Shown here: piece by piece, positions 1 through 10,773 of the stretch
How positions within the stretch are numbered: the stretch's first letter is position 1
Layout of the letters: each line of letters begins with the position of its first letter
Source of the DNA: Haplomitrium mnioides
Lineage: Eukaryota; Marchantiophyta; Haplomitriopsida; Calobryales
DNA length: 51,753 nt
NCBI GenBank assembly: GCA_049999725.1
Contig: JBNGIS010020539.1
Location: forward strand, 55,211-106,963
Direction of reading: 5' to 3'
Notes under the pieces: generated by a model
What the model saw: the letters and a program-made list of their open reading frames with translations, nothing else
The model's database searches: none
What the model was told of the DNA's origin: nothing
Program-made: the position numbers and the translations under genes

Positions 1-3
1 AAG

Positions 4-852
4 ATGGCAGATGGAATCTCTCAGATAGTCAGTGAGAAATTGACTGAAAACAATTATAATGTTTGGTCAATCAGAATGACAAACTTTATAAAAGGAAGAG
101 GGTACTGGGACTTCATCACAAGAGATGAAGTTGAACCAGTCTTAGGCCCGTCCCCATCCAGTGAGGAGATGCAAGCCTTCAAGACACATATAGAGAAGGT
201 CCACAAGCTATTGTACTGGCTAACCATCAGTGTCGATGACAAGATGATGGGTTATGTGTCAGCAGCTAAGACTTGGGACATCCTGAAAGAGAGATATGCC
301 ATCACGTTAGATGCAAGGAAGCTGGCATTACAATTGGAATTTTTTAATCTGCAAAAGGAAAAAATGAATGTAAATGCCTTTGCCTTGAAGATCAAATCAC
401 TGGCTGAGCAGCTAGCAAATGTTGGAGAAGAAGTGAAGGAGAGTGCCATGGTGGTAGTTTGCCTGAATGGTTTAGGCAAAGAGTATAAACAGTTCAAAAC
501 ATCAATGAGGACAAGAGAAGGAACCACATCCTTTTCACAGTTGATTGCCATGCTAGTGGCAGAAGAACTTGACATTGGAGGAGGTGCCTCAAGTAGTCAA
601 GAACAAGCATTCTACTCTAATAGGGGTAGAGGAAGAGGAGGCAGAAGCTATGGTAGGAGTAATGCTAGCAGAGGTCGTTCAAATGACAATGCGCAAAATC
701 AGCATCGCCAACCAAACCAGCTTGGTGGTAGAAGCCAGTTCAGAGGCAGGGGAAGTAACAGAGGACGTGGAAGCCAACCACAACATTCAGGAGGAGACTG
801 CTATTACTGTGGTAAGCCAGGTCACATGGCAAATGATTGCTACAAAAAATAG
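4..852 (+). pseudogene. gag: copia Gag (capsid plus nucleocapsid zinc knuckle)
   Basis: The 282 codons begin with ATG at base 4. The N-terminal part has the DUF4219/UBN2-type retrotransposon capsid pattern (LTENNYNVWSIRM near residues 13-25, a helical core to about residue 200). Residues about 205-262 are Gly/Arg/Ser-rich and likely bind RNA. A CCHC zinc knuckle follows with C266, C269, H274 and C279. In the family Gag packages element RNA into cytoplasmic virus-like particles. Copia Gag is normally fused to Pol, but here a TAG stops the frame right after the knuckle, and downstream protease sequence sits in another frame. The capsid domain itself is uninterrupted. Confidence 0.9.
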
Positions 853-877
853 AATGACATGAGAAACAATAGAGTGC

Positions 878-1765
878 ATGGGAACTATGCAAGTTCCAAC
901 AAGGCAAACAATGAGATATTGTTTGTCATGCAGCATGGATGCTCATCTATGGCGTATGGGAAGCAAAAACAATGATGGAGATAAGTGGTTTGTTGATTCT
1001 GCATGTTCTAATCACATGACAGGCCACGGAGAGTGGTTTAAGGAAATTAGTAATTTGAGTACACCTGGTTATGTGGAGACAGGTGATTCTACTATGCATC
1101 CTATCCATCAGATTGGCAGCATACCAATAGTATTGGAGAATGGCAAAACAAAGTGCTTATCTGATGTGATGCATATGCCAATGATTCAGAAAAACCTGAT
1201 CTCAGTTGGACAATGTGTAGAGCAGAATATGCAGGTCAGGTTTAACCCCACTAGTGTGTTTATTGAGGATTGGGGAGACAATTGTAACCTCATCACAAAA
1301 GGAAGTAGGAGTGGCAGGATGTTCACATTAGATGTGAACATGCCTGAAATTTCAGAAGCCATGTTTGTACACAGTACGGGAGTTGTGTCAGACATAGAGA
1401 TATGGCACAAAAGGATTGGGCATGTTAATGTTCAAAAGTTGAGGAATATGCAGGGCTCAGGGGTAGTCAGTGGGCTGCCCAAGTTCAAGGTAGAAGGAAT
1501 GCAAAAAATATGTGAAGCATGCCAGTTTGGTAAACATGCAAGGCAAGCATTCCCCCATGATGCATATGTGGCAAGGAAGCCACTTGAGGTGGTTCATTCA
1601 GATGTGTGGGGTCCAACAAAAACAGGATCCATTGGAGGGTGTACATACTATGTAACCTTCATTGATGATTACTCTAGAAAAATTTGGATCTATTTCATGA
1701 AGCAGAAGAGTGAAGTGTTTTATCACTTCAAACATTTTAGAGCTATGGTGGAAAAAGAGCCTTAA
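878..1765 (+). pseudogene. pol: copia protease and N-terminal integrase
   Basis: This frame carries the retropepsin site WFVDSACSNHMTG, with the catalytic Asp about residue 40. The usual third residue Gly of the D-S/T-G triad is Ala, which would be expected to impair cleavage. The GAG-pre-integrase zinc region follows: WHKRIGH (H177, H182) and CEAC (C212, C215), an HHCC site. The first catalytic Asp of the integrase is in HSDVWGP (about residue 242), followed by FIDDYSRK. The frame ends at a TAA near 1763 because a frameshift moves the rest of the catalytic core into the next frame. The start shown is only the first in-frame ATG, not a real initiation site. Confidence 0.88.
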
Positions 1766-1922
1766 GGGGCAGCAAATCAAGTGCTTGAGGTCAGATGGTG
1801 GAGGAGAATATTTCTCCACAGAATTCTGCACCTACCTACAAAGAGAAGGGATTAAAAGGCAGCAAACATGCAGGTATACACCTCAACAAAATGGAGTTGC
1901 TGAAAGGAAGAACAACACATAG
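1757..1922 (+). pseudogene. pol: copia integrase catalytic core, frameshifted middle piece
   Basis: This short segment lies in a different frame from both neighbours. It contains the second integrase Asp in LRSDGGGEY and the third acidic residue (Glu) in PQQNGVAERKN, so the DDE triad is physically present but split over frames. The segment ends at a TAG about 1920-1922. A one-base deletion near 1916-1919 explains why the following integrase sequence resumes in the original frame at about 1922. Confidence 0.85.
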
Positions 1923-1927
1923 CAGAG

Positions 1928-2554
1928 GTGGCAAGAGTTTTGATGAATGAGAAGAATATGCCACACTATTATTGGGCAGAAGTAGTGTCTACTGCTGTTT
2001 ATATTATGAATAGAACACCTACAGCTGCAGTTCATGGCATGACGCCAGAAGAGAAGTTTACAGGGAGATGCCCAGACATTTCACACTTGAAAGTGTTTGG
2101 TTGTATTGCTTATGTCCATGTACCAGCTGAGACACGCAGCAAGTTAGATCCAAAAGCTGAAAAGTGTGTCTTCATTGGATATTCAAATGAGCAGAAAGGG
2201 TACAGGTGCTATTGTCCTACTACACGCATGCTGAGGGTGAGTAGAGATGTAGTATTTGATGAGTTAAGTACTTGGTACAAGCAGAAATTGGTTGATGACA
2301 CAAGTGAGACAAATGGAAAACAGGTTGTGTCAGAACCAACTCAGCAAACGCAAGTATTGAGTGGACCATATGGTGAAGGCAGCAGCAGTGGCAGCACTAG
2401 TACATGGCAAGGAAGGCTGCGCACGAATTTGGAGCAATATACTCCAAATAACTCTCAATCTGAAATGTCTCTAGGAGAAGGAGGCAGTGATGATTCTGAA
2501 AACCTGGATGGAGAATTGAGATTACTCTCAACTTCAACATCAAGCCAAAACTAA
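1928..2554 (+). pseudogene. pol: copia integrase C-terminal part and IN-RT linker
   Basis: The sequence continues the integrase with MNEKNMPHYYWAEVVSTAVY and then HLKVFGCIAYVHVP and KCVFIGYSNEQKGYRCY, the typical copia integrase C-terminal region. A Ser/Gln-rich linker of low similarity leads toward RT. The frame ends in a TAA at 2552-2554 where a Gln codon would fit (CAA to TAA). The reading continues in the same frame to the RT at 2588. Confidence 0.88.
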
Positions 2555-2587
2555 AAGGAGCAGCAGGTACAAAGCATACCCATACCG

Positions 2588-3544
2588 TTGCGCAGAAGTG
2601 ACAGGGTGAAGTACCCTATAGACAGGTTGATACACAAAGGAGCGTTCGCAGCACATCATGCATATATGGTGCAAGTGATCACTGAGAAAGAACCTGTCAT
2701 ATTTGAGGATGCTATAGGGGATGAGAGATGGGAAGCTGCAATGGTAGAAGAGATGGAAGCTCTTCAGAAAAACCAGACTTGGGAGCTAGTTGATTTACTC
2801 GAAGGGAAGAAAGCAATTGGATGCAAATGGGTCTACAAGTTGAAGAGGAGTGAAGATGGCAACATAAGTAGATTTAAGGCCAGATTAGTGGCCAAGGGGT
2901 ATGCCCAGACTCATGGGATAGACTATGAGGAGACCTTCAGCCCTGTAGCAAGAATGACAACTGTTCGAGCAGTTATAGCACTAGCTGCATCGAAAAAGTG
3001 GACTTTGCAACAAATGGATGTAAAAAATGCATTTCTACATGGGGAGCTTGAAGAGGAGGTGTACATGGTACAGCCACCTGGTTTTGTTGATCTGGAGCAT
3101 TCAGATCAGGTATGCAAGCTGAAGAAGGCACTATATGGGTTGAAGCAAGCACCTCGAGCATGGTCTAACAAGATAGGTGAATATCTTGTTTCAGTGGGCT
3201 TCAAGGTGTCAGACGCTGATTTTTCTCTGTATGTAAGGAAAACAGAGAAAGGTATGATGCTCATTCTGATATATGTAGATGATTTGATTATGATAGGAGG
3301 GAGTGAGCAAGATATTGCTGAAGTGAAGAAATTGCTGCAACAAAAGTTCGACATGAAGGATCTTGGTGAGTTACGACATTTCCTTGGAATTGAGGTGATT
3401 AAAACAGAGCATGGAATATGGATGATCCAGAGGCAGTATGCCTTGGATATGTTGGCCAAATATGGCATGACAGGTTGCAAACCGATTGCATTTCCTTTAG
3501 ATCAGAATACAAAAATGATCAATCATGAAGGAGAGTTGATTTAG
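2588..3544 (+). pseudogene. pol: copia reverse transcriptase
   Basis: This is the RVT_2-type reverse transcriptase of copia elements. It contains the conserved [50 protein letters not shown] and [15 protein letters not shown] blocks. The catalytic YVDD is at residues 229-232 (about nt 3272-3283). The frame stops at TAG 3542-3544 before the end of the RT connection region; the same frame resumes at once. All core catalytic Asp residues are present, so apart from the terminal stop this is the best preserved domain. Confidence 0.93.
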
Positions 3545-4264
3545 GATCCAACAGGGTTCAGACAGATGGTAGGCAGCCTGATTTACATTACCATCACCAG
3601 ACCAGATCTAAGTTATGTTGTAGGTCTGGTAAGTCAGTTTATGCAGGAACCAAGGAAGCAGCATTTGGATGTAGTGCGCAGAATTTTTCGGTATGTAAAA
3701 GCTACAATTCAATATGGGCTGTTTTATGACAGCAACAACAAATTTGAGCTTTTTTGTTTCACAGATGCAAATTGAGCAGGAAGTGCCAGTGATAGGAGGT
3801 CCACTAGTGGCTTTGTTTTTTCATTTGGGAGTGCTGGAATTGCTTGGAGCAGCAAAAAGCAACCTACAGTTGCTTTATCGAGTACGGAGGCTGAATACAG
3901 GGGGGCAGCCATGGCCACCTGTGAGGTAATGTGGTTACTCAAATTATTACAGGATTTGGATGTCAGAGTGGAGGAACCAGTGAAGGTTCATTACGACAAT
4001 ATTAGCAGTATTCAATTGGCTAACAATCCTGTTTTTCATGCACGTTCAAAGCACATTGAGGTGCATTATCATTTTGTGAGAGAGAAAGTGTTGGCCAGGG
4101 TGATTGATCTGCTGTACATCAGCACTAAAGGACAGGTTGCTGATATTTTTACGAAGGCGTTGGGCGCCGAAAAGTTGCAGAAATTTAGACGACAACTTGG
4201 TGTACAGAGGTTGAGCTCGAGGGGGAGTGTTGAAATATCAAGCTCTAATAGGCTGCCAGGCTGA
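3545..4264 (+). pseudogene. pol: copia RT connection and RNase H
   Basis: The frame continues from the RT with MVGSLIYITITRPDLSYVV, then the RNase H domain. CFTDAN holds the first catalytic Asp, followed immediately by a TGA at 3773-3775 where Trp is normal. [10 protein letters not shown] holds the catalytic Glu, [14 protein letters not shown] the next Asp, and [18 protein letters not shown] and [13 protein letters not shown] the usual C-terminal motifs. The frame runs past the LTR start at 4228 and ends inside the LTR, so the normal stop codon was probably lost. Confidence 0.9.
4217..4227 (+). promoter_or_regulatory. polypurine tract of the copia element
   Basis: A short purine run (GAGGGGGAG) abuts the LTR's TGTTGA start. 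In copia elements this tract primes plus-strand DNA synthesis. Confidence 0.85.
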
Positions 4265-4425
4265 GCTGGCAGCCCCCTTATTTTAGTTAGGGTTCATTTT
4301 ATATATGGGGCAGATTGGAGTCGCGTGTGCACTCCTCCTTTTGATGTATTTTTTGAGGCCATCGAGGCATTGTGAATATATGCAGTTTTTCTCCACACCC
4401 CGTGAGCGCAGTGTAATTGTTGACA
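4228..4425 (+). repeat. 3' LTR of the copia element (198 bp)
   Basis: The LTR starts TGTTGA directly after the polypurine tract and ends TTGACA at 4425, giving the canonical TG...CA ends. A TATATAT box lies about 4299-4306. The 198-bp length suits a short copia LTR. The 5' LTR is outside the window, so the end was chosen from the TG...CA rule and from the start of a different repeat at about 4437. Confidence 0.8.
4251..4274 (+). other. perfect 9-bp stem hairpin in the copia LTR
   Basis: GGCTGCCAG and CTGGCAGCC flank a 6-base loop just inside the LTR start. It would form in U3 DNA or in read-through RNA. Its role is unknown. Confidence 0.6.
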
Positions 4426-4436
4426 GTTGGTCAAAG

Positions 4437-4658
4437 GGTTCTTGTTCAATGTCCATGCTTGCATAGGCTGCAGGGTTCTTGTTTAGAATCTTGGCGTGTT
4501 TTGGCTCTAGGATTCTAGTTGAAAGTCCCTGTGTGCATGGCTTCATTGTTCTTGTTTAGAGTCTGAGCACGCAAAGGATTTAGGATTCTTGTTCGGAGTT
4601 TATGCGTGCATAGGCTTTACGGTTCTAGTTTGGAGTCTATGCTAGCATAGAATTTGTT
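4437..4658 (-). repeat. 37-bp minisatellite of the E terminus, 6 units
   Basis: Units begin about 4437, 4474, 4511, 4548, 4584 and 4621, a 37-bp period. Each joins a GGTTCTTGTT-like half to a core such as AGTCTATGCGTGCATAGGCT, which is a near dyad. The same array occurs inverted at 50815-51150. Confidence 0.85.
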
Positions 4659-4824
4659 GGCTACGATGCTCAAAGTCAGGTTTAAAGTCCTTTCCTGACT
4701 GGACATTTACATTTTCGTGTAGTTTTTTTCTACCGAAAGATATATATTTTATTTCTTTTTTGATGAATTTAGTTTATTCACAATAGTGTCAAGCTTTTAA
4801 AAAATATTTGAATAACCTAAATGT

Positions 4825-4924
4825 NNNNNNNNNNNNNNNNNNNNNNNNNNNNNNNNNNNNNNNNNNNNNNNNNNNNNNNNNNNNNNNNNNNNNNNNNNNN
4901 NNNNNNNNNNNNNNNNNNNNNNNN
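4825..4924. other. assembly gap (100 N)
   Basis: A run of exactly 100 N, the usual placeholder for unknown size. It lies inside the E3 terminal repeat. Confidence 0.99.
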
Positions 4925-4954
4925 CAATAGCGGTTCCTGGTTCAAAGTAGTGGC

Positions 4955-5655
4955 TGTTCTATGGAGTTTGCATACAACAACTCAAAACAAGCAATGACTG
5001 GATTTTCTCCTTTCTTTCTTAATTCTAGTCAACATCCTCTTATTCTTGATTACTGGTTTTCTCTTTCCTCTTAAAATGCTCCAAGTCTTTCTACATTTTT
5101 GTCAATTATCCTCCTCTTTGCAAGATGCCAAAAACATCTTGTTATTTCTCAAAGTTGACAAAATCAATATGTCGATAAACATCATTGTGATTTTTCTTAT
5201 GTTTTAGATGACCAAGTTATGCTTTCTACTCATGATATTCTTTTGTCTTTAGATACTCAAGTCTGTAAGTTATCTCTAGCTTGGACTGGTCCTTTCTCAA
5301 TTTCTCAAGTTATTTCTCCTATTGAGTATAAACTTGACCTTCCTCTTCATATGAAGATTCATCATGTATTCCATATATCTAAACTTAATTTGTTTTTCTA
5401 GTCTATCTTCTTTTCCTCCTCCACCTATTGTTCTTGATGATTATGAAGAATATGATATGGATTGCATTTTGGCTAAGCAAGTCCTCAAGTGTAGGCAACA
5501 TATTAAAGTTCAATATAAAGTTTTTTGGAAAGGGTATCTACTTCATGATGCTACTTGAGAACTATGTTCTAACCTTGAGAATGTTCAAGAAGCTATTCGA
5601 TTATTTGAAACTGCCAATCATGACAAAGATGTTACTGATTAGAAGGCGAGGATTA
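4955..5655 (+). pseudogene. pol: chromovirus (Ty3/gypsy) integrase C-terminus with chromodomain
   Basis: Broken frames give the gypsy integrase sequence MEFAYNNSKQAMTGFSPFFLN (about 4961-5022), a degenerate middle, then DDQVMLSTHDI and WTGPFSISQVISPIEYKLDLP with MKIHHVFHISKLN (to 5398). A TAG and a frame change precede a chromodomain: YDMDCILAKQV and VQYKVFWKGY, with the expected aromatic residues, then a TGA (5556-5558) in place of the conserved Trp of the TWE motif, and NLENVQEAIRLFE. In chromoviruses the chromodomain binds modified histone tails and steers integration to heterochromatin. The 5' part of the element is missing at the E3 junction. The stops make this copy inactive. Confidence 0.88.
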
Positions 5656-6008
5656 TGTAGTAGCACAAGCATGATGTTGTGCTATTTATAAAAAAATAGA
5701 GATGAGTGAAAGAGCTTTTAGGGTTGAAATTTGAAGTGACTTCTAAGTAAGCAATTTTAAGGTTGAAATTAGAAGTGATTTCCTCCAGGGTTGAAATTAG
5801 AAGTGACAAAAGAAGGGTGACACTTTCTTCTCATGTATAAATAGAAAGGCTTCATAGCCACACTTCTCATTCTAAAGTTCCTCTCAAATCACTTCGATTC
5901 TTTGGTTGCTTGGCTTTTCCTAGTCTTATTGGTATTTGGTTGAAGAACTGTATTAGAGTTCACTATGAGTTCTTACTCATTTGGATTTGGTCTTTGAGTT
6001 CTTTTACA
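5656..6008 (+). repeat. 3' LTR of the chromovirus (353 bp)
   Basis: It begins TGTAGTAGCACAAGC just after the pol stop and ends CTTTTACA, with satellite sequence resuming at base 6009. It matches the solo LTR at 10275-10680 and the inverted one at 10774-11157 over most of its length. A TATAAATAG box lies at about 5836-5844. The expected right-hand target duplication is CTCAT (6009-6013); its partner is outside the preserved sequence. Confidence 0.85.
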
Positions 6009-7855
6009 CTCATAGTTCTTTATAAGTATGGTTTCTCAGAAAAATCACAACAAGAAAAAGATTTTTTGACCAAGAAGCTGTGGACTACTTACATGCAATT
6101 TGGTGCTTATTGAAAAGCTTGCACTTTCCCATTAGATTTGCAAGTGAAATGGCCCACAGCATTGCATAAGTATGGCATCTCAAATAAAACACAACAATTA
6201 AAAGATTTTGCAACCAAGAACCTTCGTACTACTTATGAGCCATTTGGTGTATGTCAAAACACTAGCAATTTCTCATCAGATTTGCAACTCAATTGCCTCA
6301 TAGTACTCTAGAAGTATGGTATCTTTGATAAAGCAGAACAAGAAAAATATTTTGTGACCGAGAAGCTATACACTATTGATATGCACCTTGGTGCATGTCA
6401 AAAAGTTTGCAATTTCTAATCAAACTTTTATTTGAAGTGGCCTATAGTTCTCCGTAACTATAGCATCTCAAATAAAGCACAACAAGAAAAAGGTTTTGTC
6501 GTTTAGAAGCTTTGAGCTACTTACATTCAATTTGGTGCATGTCATAAAGCTTGCGATTTCTCATCGGATTTGCATATGAAGTGGTCGATAGTGCTTTGTA
6601 AGTATGGTATCTTAAATAAAGCATAACATGAGAAAGGTTATGCAACCAAGAACCTTCAAACTACTAATATGCAATTTGGTGCACGTAAAAAAACTTGCAA
6701 TTTCTAATCAAATTTGTAGATGAAGTGGCTCACATTGCTTTATAAGCATAGTTTCATAAATAAAGAACAAGATTTTGCGACCAAAACGCTTTGAGCTACT
6801 AATATGCGATTTGGTGCATGTTAAAAAGCTTGCAATTTCTTATCGAACTTGCAGGTGGAGTGGCTCACAATGCTCCGTAGGCATGGTATCTCAAATAATG
6901 CACAAAAAGAAAAAGATTTTGCAACCAAGAAGCTTTCCACTACTAATTTGCAATTTGGTGCATGTCGGAAAGCTTGCAATTTCTCATTAGATTTGCAAGC
7001 AAAGTGGCTCACAAGGCTATCTAATTATAGTATTTCCAAAAAAACACAACAAGAAAAAGGTTTTGCAACCCTAAACCTTTGGACTACTGATATGCAATTT
7101 GTTGCATGTCAAAGAGCTTGCAGTTTCTCATCAGATTTGCAGCTAGAGTGCTCCATAGTGCTACGTAAGTATGGTATCTTAGATAATGCACAACAAGAAA
7201 AAGGTTTTGCGACTCAGAAGCTTCAAGCTACTGATATGCAACTTGGTGCACGTTAAAAAGCCTGCAATTTCTGATGAGATTTGCAGTTGAAGCAACCTAC
7301 AATGCTATGCAAGCATGGTTTCTAGAGTAAAGCACAACAAAAAAAAAATTCTCAACCAAGAAGCTTTGAGCTACTGATATGCAATTTGGCATATGTTATA
7401 AAGCTTGCAATTTCTCATCACATTTCTCAGCTGGAGTGGCCTACCGTGCTCTCTTAGTATGGTCTCTCAAACAAAGCATTGCTAGAAAAGATTTTGCAAC
7501 CAAGAAGCTTTAGGCTACTTATATGCAATTTGGTGCAATTTGAAAAGCTTGCAATTTCTCATTGAATTTGCAATTGAAGTGGTTTTTAGTGCTCTGTAAG
7601 TTTGGTATCTCAGATAAAGCACATAAAGAATCTGGTGCATGTTGAAAAGCTTGCAATTTTTGGTCAGATTTGCAACTGAAGTGGCTCACAGTGCTTTGTA
7701 AGTATGTTTTCTCTCTAAAAGCACAACAAGAAAAAGATTTTTCAACCAAGAAGCTTCAGGCTACTTATATGCAATTGAGTGCATGTCCAAAAGCTTGAAA
7801 TTTTTAATAAGATTTGCAACTGAAGTGACCCATATTGCTTCGTAAGTTAGGTATC
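6009..7855 (+). repeat. 144-bp satellite array, block 1 (about 13 monomers)
   Basis: Head-to-tail monomers with an exact 144-bp spacing of landmarks (for example GCAACC at 6921 and 7065, GCGACT at 7209). Landmarks are CAATTTGGTGCATGTC, AAAAGCTTGCAATTTCTCAT, AAGTATGGTATCTCAAAT and CACAACAAGAAAAAG. Monomers diverge by roughly 15-30% by eye. One monomer near 7626 has a deletion of about 42 bp. The block starts at the chromovirus LTR and ends at GTATC (7851-7855), where a composite insertion begins. Confidence 0.97.
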
Positions 7856-10274
7856 TATTAGAGTCCAGGATGGGAGATTAAGGCGCATGCAAAGAGAGTG
7901 CAAAAGAGGAAGAAAACATAAAAAAGAAGAAAATAGATATGCAAGAGGAAGAAATGGTGAACAACAAACACTGTCCAAGCAGTTAGGAAGAAACTAGAAT
8001 TCATTAAAAAGACTTCTATATTGAAAGTTAAAGAAAACAACTTCTTTAGGATATAGAAATGCAATTTTAGGAATAGCATGGGTCTTGTGGAAATTACAAG
8101 TACCAGACCAGATCAAGCAACACATCAAGCAATAGCAGTAGCTCGAACAACCAAAATGGAGAAAAATGGAGAAAATAATGCTTAGCAAGAAAAAAAAAAG
8201 GTGCCTCTTTGTAAGTTAGGTGTTTGTGTACATACGTTGTAAGTGTACATGTGTACACATTTGTATGTTTTGGGATTTGGAAAAAGTCGTTTGGATTAGC
8301 AAACAACAAATATAATACTAAAATATTATTTAACTAATATTAAACCCAAGCTACCATCCAAAGAGAAAAAGGAGGATAAAATAGACGAACTAGATCTCTT
8401 TGATCCAAGGGTGTACGTTGAAAGAAAAATTTCCCACATGTGGGGGTTAGGGCTTCTTGATAAAAAAAATAAAGAAAGGCTCATTTTGCCCCCCTCTCTC
8501 TCACATGTATGTGGCCGCTAAGGGTGAAAATTGTTTCTTTGGAAATGCTTTCTTGAATTTTTTTTGGCTAATAGAGTACATAGAGAGCCGCGCTTTGAAG
8601 AAAATGGAGGGATTGGAGGCCTTTAGCAGTGTTGGGATGAAATAGAGCATATGAACAACAACACACACCATGGAGAAGATATAGCAGAACGTATGTCACA
8701 AATCTGGGAAAGCAATGAGCAAAAACGTGGAAGAAATGTCAGAGCAAATATCATCTGGCTGATCTCACTAACATGAAGCGTTGCTGATGCTGGATCCGAG
8801 AAATCTTGTGTTGAGTGGTCTGAGAAGGTTGTGGGCTGAGATCGAGATTGGAAGATTGGAGAAAGATTCCGATAAAGGTGTTACGAGTGGTAGTTCCAGA
8901 CGCTTTGAATCAAGTAATGAGAAGTCAGGCCCGCCATTATTTTGAAAGACTTGTTTTTTAGCTGAGCTTGATTTTGTGTGGAAGAGTGGCAAGGCTTCAA
9001 TTGAGTACTCTCACAGTTGAAGCGATTCTTTGTTTGCGTCTGGTGAGCTCTCCTTGAGACAAAGTGCATGGGTCAAAGAATTCCTTGGTGTATCATCTTA
9101 GGTTGGAAGACCCTTTTCTTTGTCCCACTCATTTAAAGGTTTTGATATTCCTTGAGGATGTGGAAGGGATGTCGATGGGGGAGTTCTCATGCTACTTTGG
9201 AGCTCTGTTCTATGAAAAGAAATGCTAGCTGGGTGCGCTACTAAGAAGAGACAAGATTCAATCCTTACTAGCACTTTTTGGCTCATTAGTACTTTTGAGT
9301 TGTGGAACATAATTAAGGGTGTTTGCTGAGTAGTCATCCTCTAGAGAAATCTTCATCGATATTACTATCAATGGGTCGCCAGTTGGGAAAATTATTGTAG
9401 GTTAAACAAAGTAGATGTTTTTGTTGGAGCCACATGCTTCACAGAAATAAGTATTGGGTAGCGGGGAGTCTGATATCAAAGGAAAGAGTTCTATAAAGTA
9501 ACATCCAAGTGCATCCAGAATGCAAAAATACCCACCTTCTACTTGAGCGGTGGGGTTGGTGATGCAACATCCTACTAGGAATTGAGAAGAGGAGAGAACT
9601 TTGAGAGAGCATTCATTAGCGAAAGGCAGAAGACAATAGAAGATTGGGCATGTGAAATTGAGGCACCCCTTATTCACCAAGTGGGACATGTAATAATCTG
9701 CATGAATTACCTGTGGATCTACAAGGTGGGGATAGAATCGATGGGAGTCAAGATCCATCGCTCAGTTGAAAAAATTGAAGGATGGTCAAATTGGAATCAA
9801 TCAAAGAAAGAAAGGAGAGACTGTCATATTTGCATGAAGGTACACTGGTCTCAATTCTGAGAGTAGGACGTATGGGGTGGCTGGCCAATGCAATCACGCC
9901 ATTAGATGTTTTGCATGGCTAATTTCTCATAAGTGCGATGAGGAAGGCTGCAGCATCATGTGCATAGACCACTTCTGAGTAGCTTCTCTCATGATTCATA
10001 GTAGTCGAAAGAAAAAAAAAAGTGAATATAGAGGAACACTTTGGGCTGGAATGCAACAGTGGGTGAACAAGTTTGGGAGATAGCAATGATTAGTTTGAAT
10101 TTTATGGAGAAGGATAATACAATGCAATGAGCCAAAGGTGATGCATCAAAGGGGAGACGTGTGCTCAAAGTATGTTGCTTTACCTCCTCTCTCTTCCCTT
10201 CCCCTCCCTTGCGCATGCTAGTAGTGAGTACTGGTACGGTTACGAGGATCAATAGAAAGAGTAGTGGTGCTGAC
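7856..10274. other. unassigned sequence inside the composite
   Basis: I recognise no gene here. Open frames exist (for example 9582-9860 plus, 92 codons, ERQKTIEDWACEIEAP; and 9402-9758 minus, 118 codons), but they overlap on opposite strands and match no family I know. The first 450 bases are purine-rich and include a GTGTACATGTGTACAC-like stretch near 8245. It is probably decayed retroelement body or leader. Confidence 0.5.
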
Positions 10275-10680
10275 TGTAATAGTACAAGCATAAGGTTGTG
10301 CTATTTATAAGAGAATAGAGAGGAGTGAAGGAAGTGGTAGTGAGTCACTTTTAGGGTAAGATTAGATTACTTACCTTTGAAGTCACTTTTGGTGAAGAGT
10401 CACTTTTGGTAGAGAGTCACCTTTATGGCTGAAATGAGAAGTGACTTGTAAGTGAAGTAAAAGGGATGACACCCTTTTCTCTTATATAAATAGAAGGGCT
10501 TCTTAGCCCCACTCCTCATTCTGGAGTTCCTCTCGAATCACTTGGGTTCTTTGGTTGCTTGGCTTTTGCTTACACTCTTGGTATTAGCTTAGACCTTGAG
10601 TTGCTTTTGGTTGAAGAACTCTATTAGAGTTCACCATGAGTTCTTACTCATTTGGATTTGGTTTATGAGATTCTTTTACA
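10275..10680 (+). repeat. solo LTR of the chromovirus family (406 bp)
   Basis: It starts TGTAATAGTACAAGC and ends TTCTTTTACA, and aligns with the chromovirus LTR at 5656-6008. It includes a TATATAAATAG box near 10483. The flanks CTGAC (10270-10274) and TTGAC (10681-10685) match at 4 of 5 bases, as expected for an old 5-bp target duplication. No internal sequence follows, so it is a solo LTR left by LTR-LTR recombination. Confidence 0.82.
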
Positions 10681-10773
10681 TTGACCCTTGCGGTTGGCAG
10701 GAGATGGTGGTGCTACAATCGATATGGTTTGGGATTTGTAAGCCACAAGGCAGTACACAAAAGAGACTCTGAG

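Larger units (their letters stand above)
1..4425 (+). mobile_element. Ty1/copia LTR retrotransposon, 5' LTR outside the window
   Basis: The order gag, protease, integrase, reverse transcriptase, RNase H, polypurine tract, 3' LTR on the plus strand is diagnostic of Ty1/copia. The gag start codon lies at base 4, so only the 5' LTR, primer-binding site and leader are missing to the left. Copia elements normally carry one long gag-pol frame. Here it is broken by a stop after gag, a frameshift before the protease, two frameshifts in the integrase and stops near 2552, 3542 and 3773, so this copy is inactive. I could not assign a copia lineage with confidence. Confidence 0.95.
4426..4952 (-). mobile_element. 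terminal fragment of E-family transposon (E3), gap inside
   Basis: The segment is the reverse complement of the E2 end at 50417-51150: a 37-bp minisatellite, an AT-rich stretch, then a terminus resembling TTCAAAGTAGCA (here TTCAAAGTAGTG, 4941-4952). The sequence 4925-4952 matches the complement of 50417-50444. The 100-N gap lies in the AT-rich part. By alignment to E2 the missing piece should be about 183 bp, not 100. The left side abuts the copia LTR, so which element inserted into which is not resolved. Confidence 0.7.

Noticed and set aside
6849-7256. Satellite encodes a 48-residue repeat protein (QFGACQKACNF-type).
   Set aside because: The 144-bp period keeps any frame open; several copies are also open in a second plus frame and on the minus strand, and most copies have stops. 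No start, promoter or codon bias supports a protein.
9402-9860. Opposed frames of 118 and 92 codons as a gene.
   Set aside because: They overlap antisense, have no recognised domain and no promoter; kept only as unassigned sequence.
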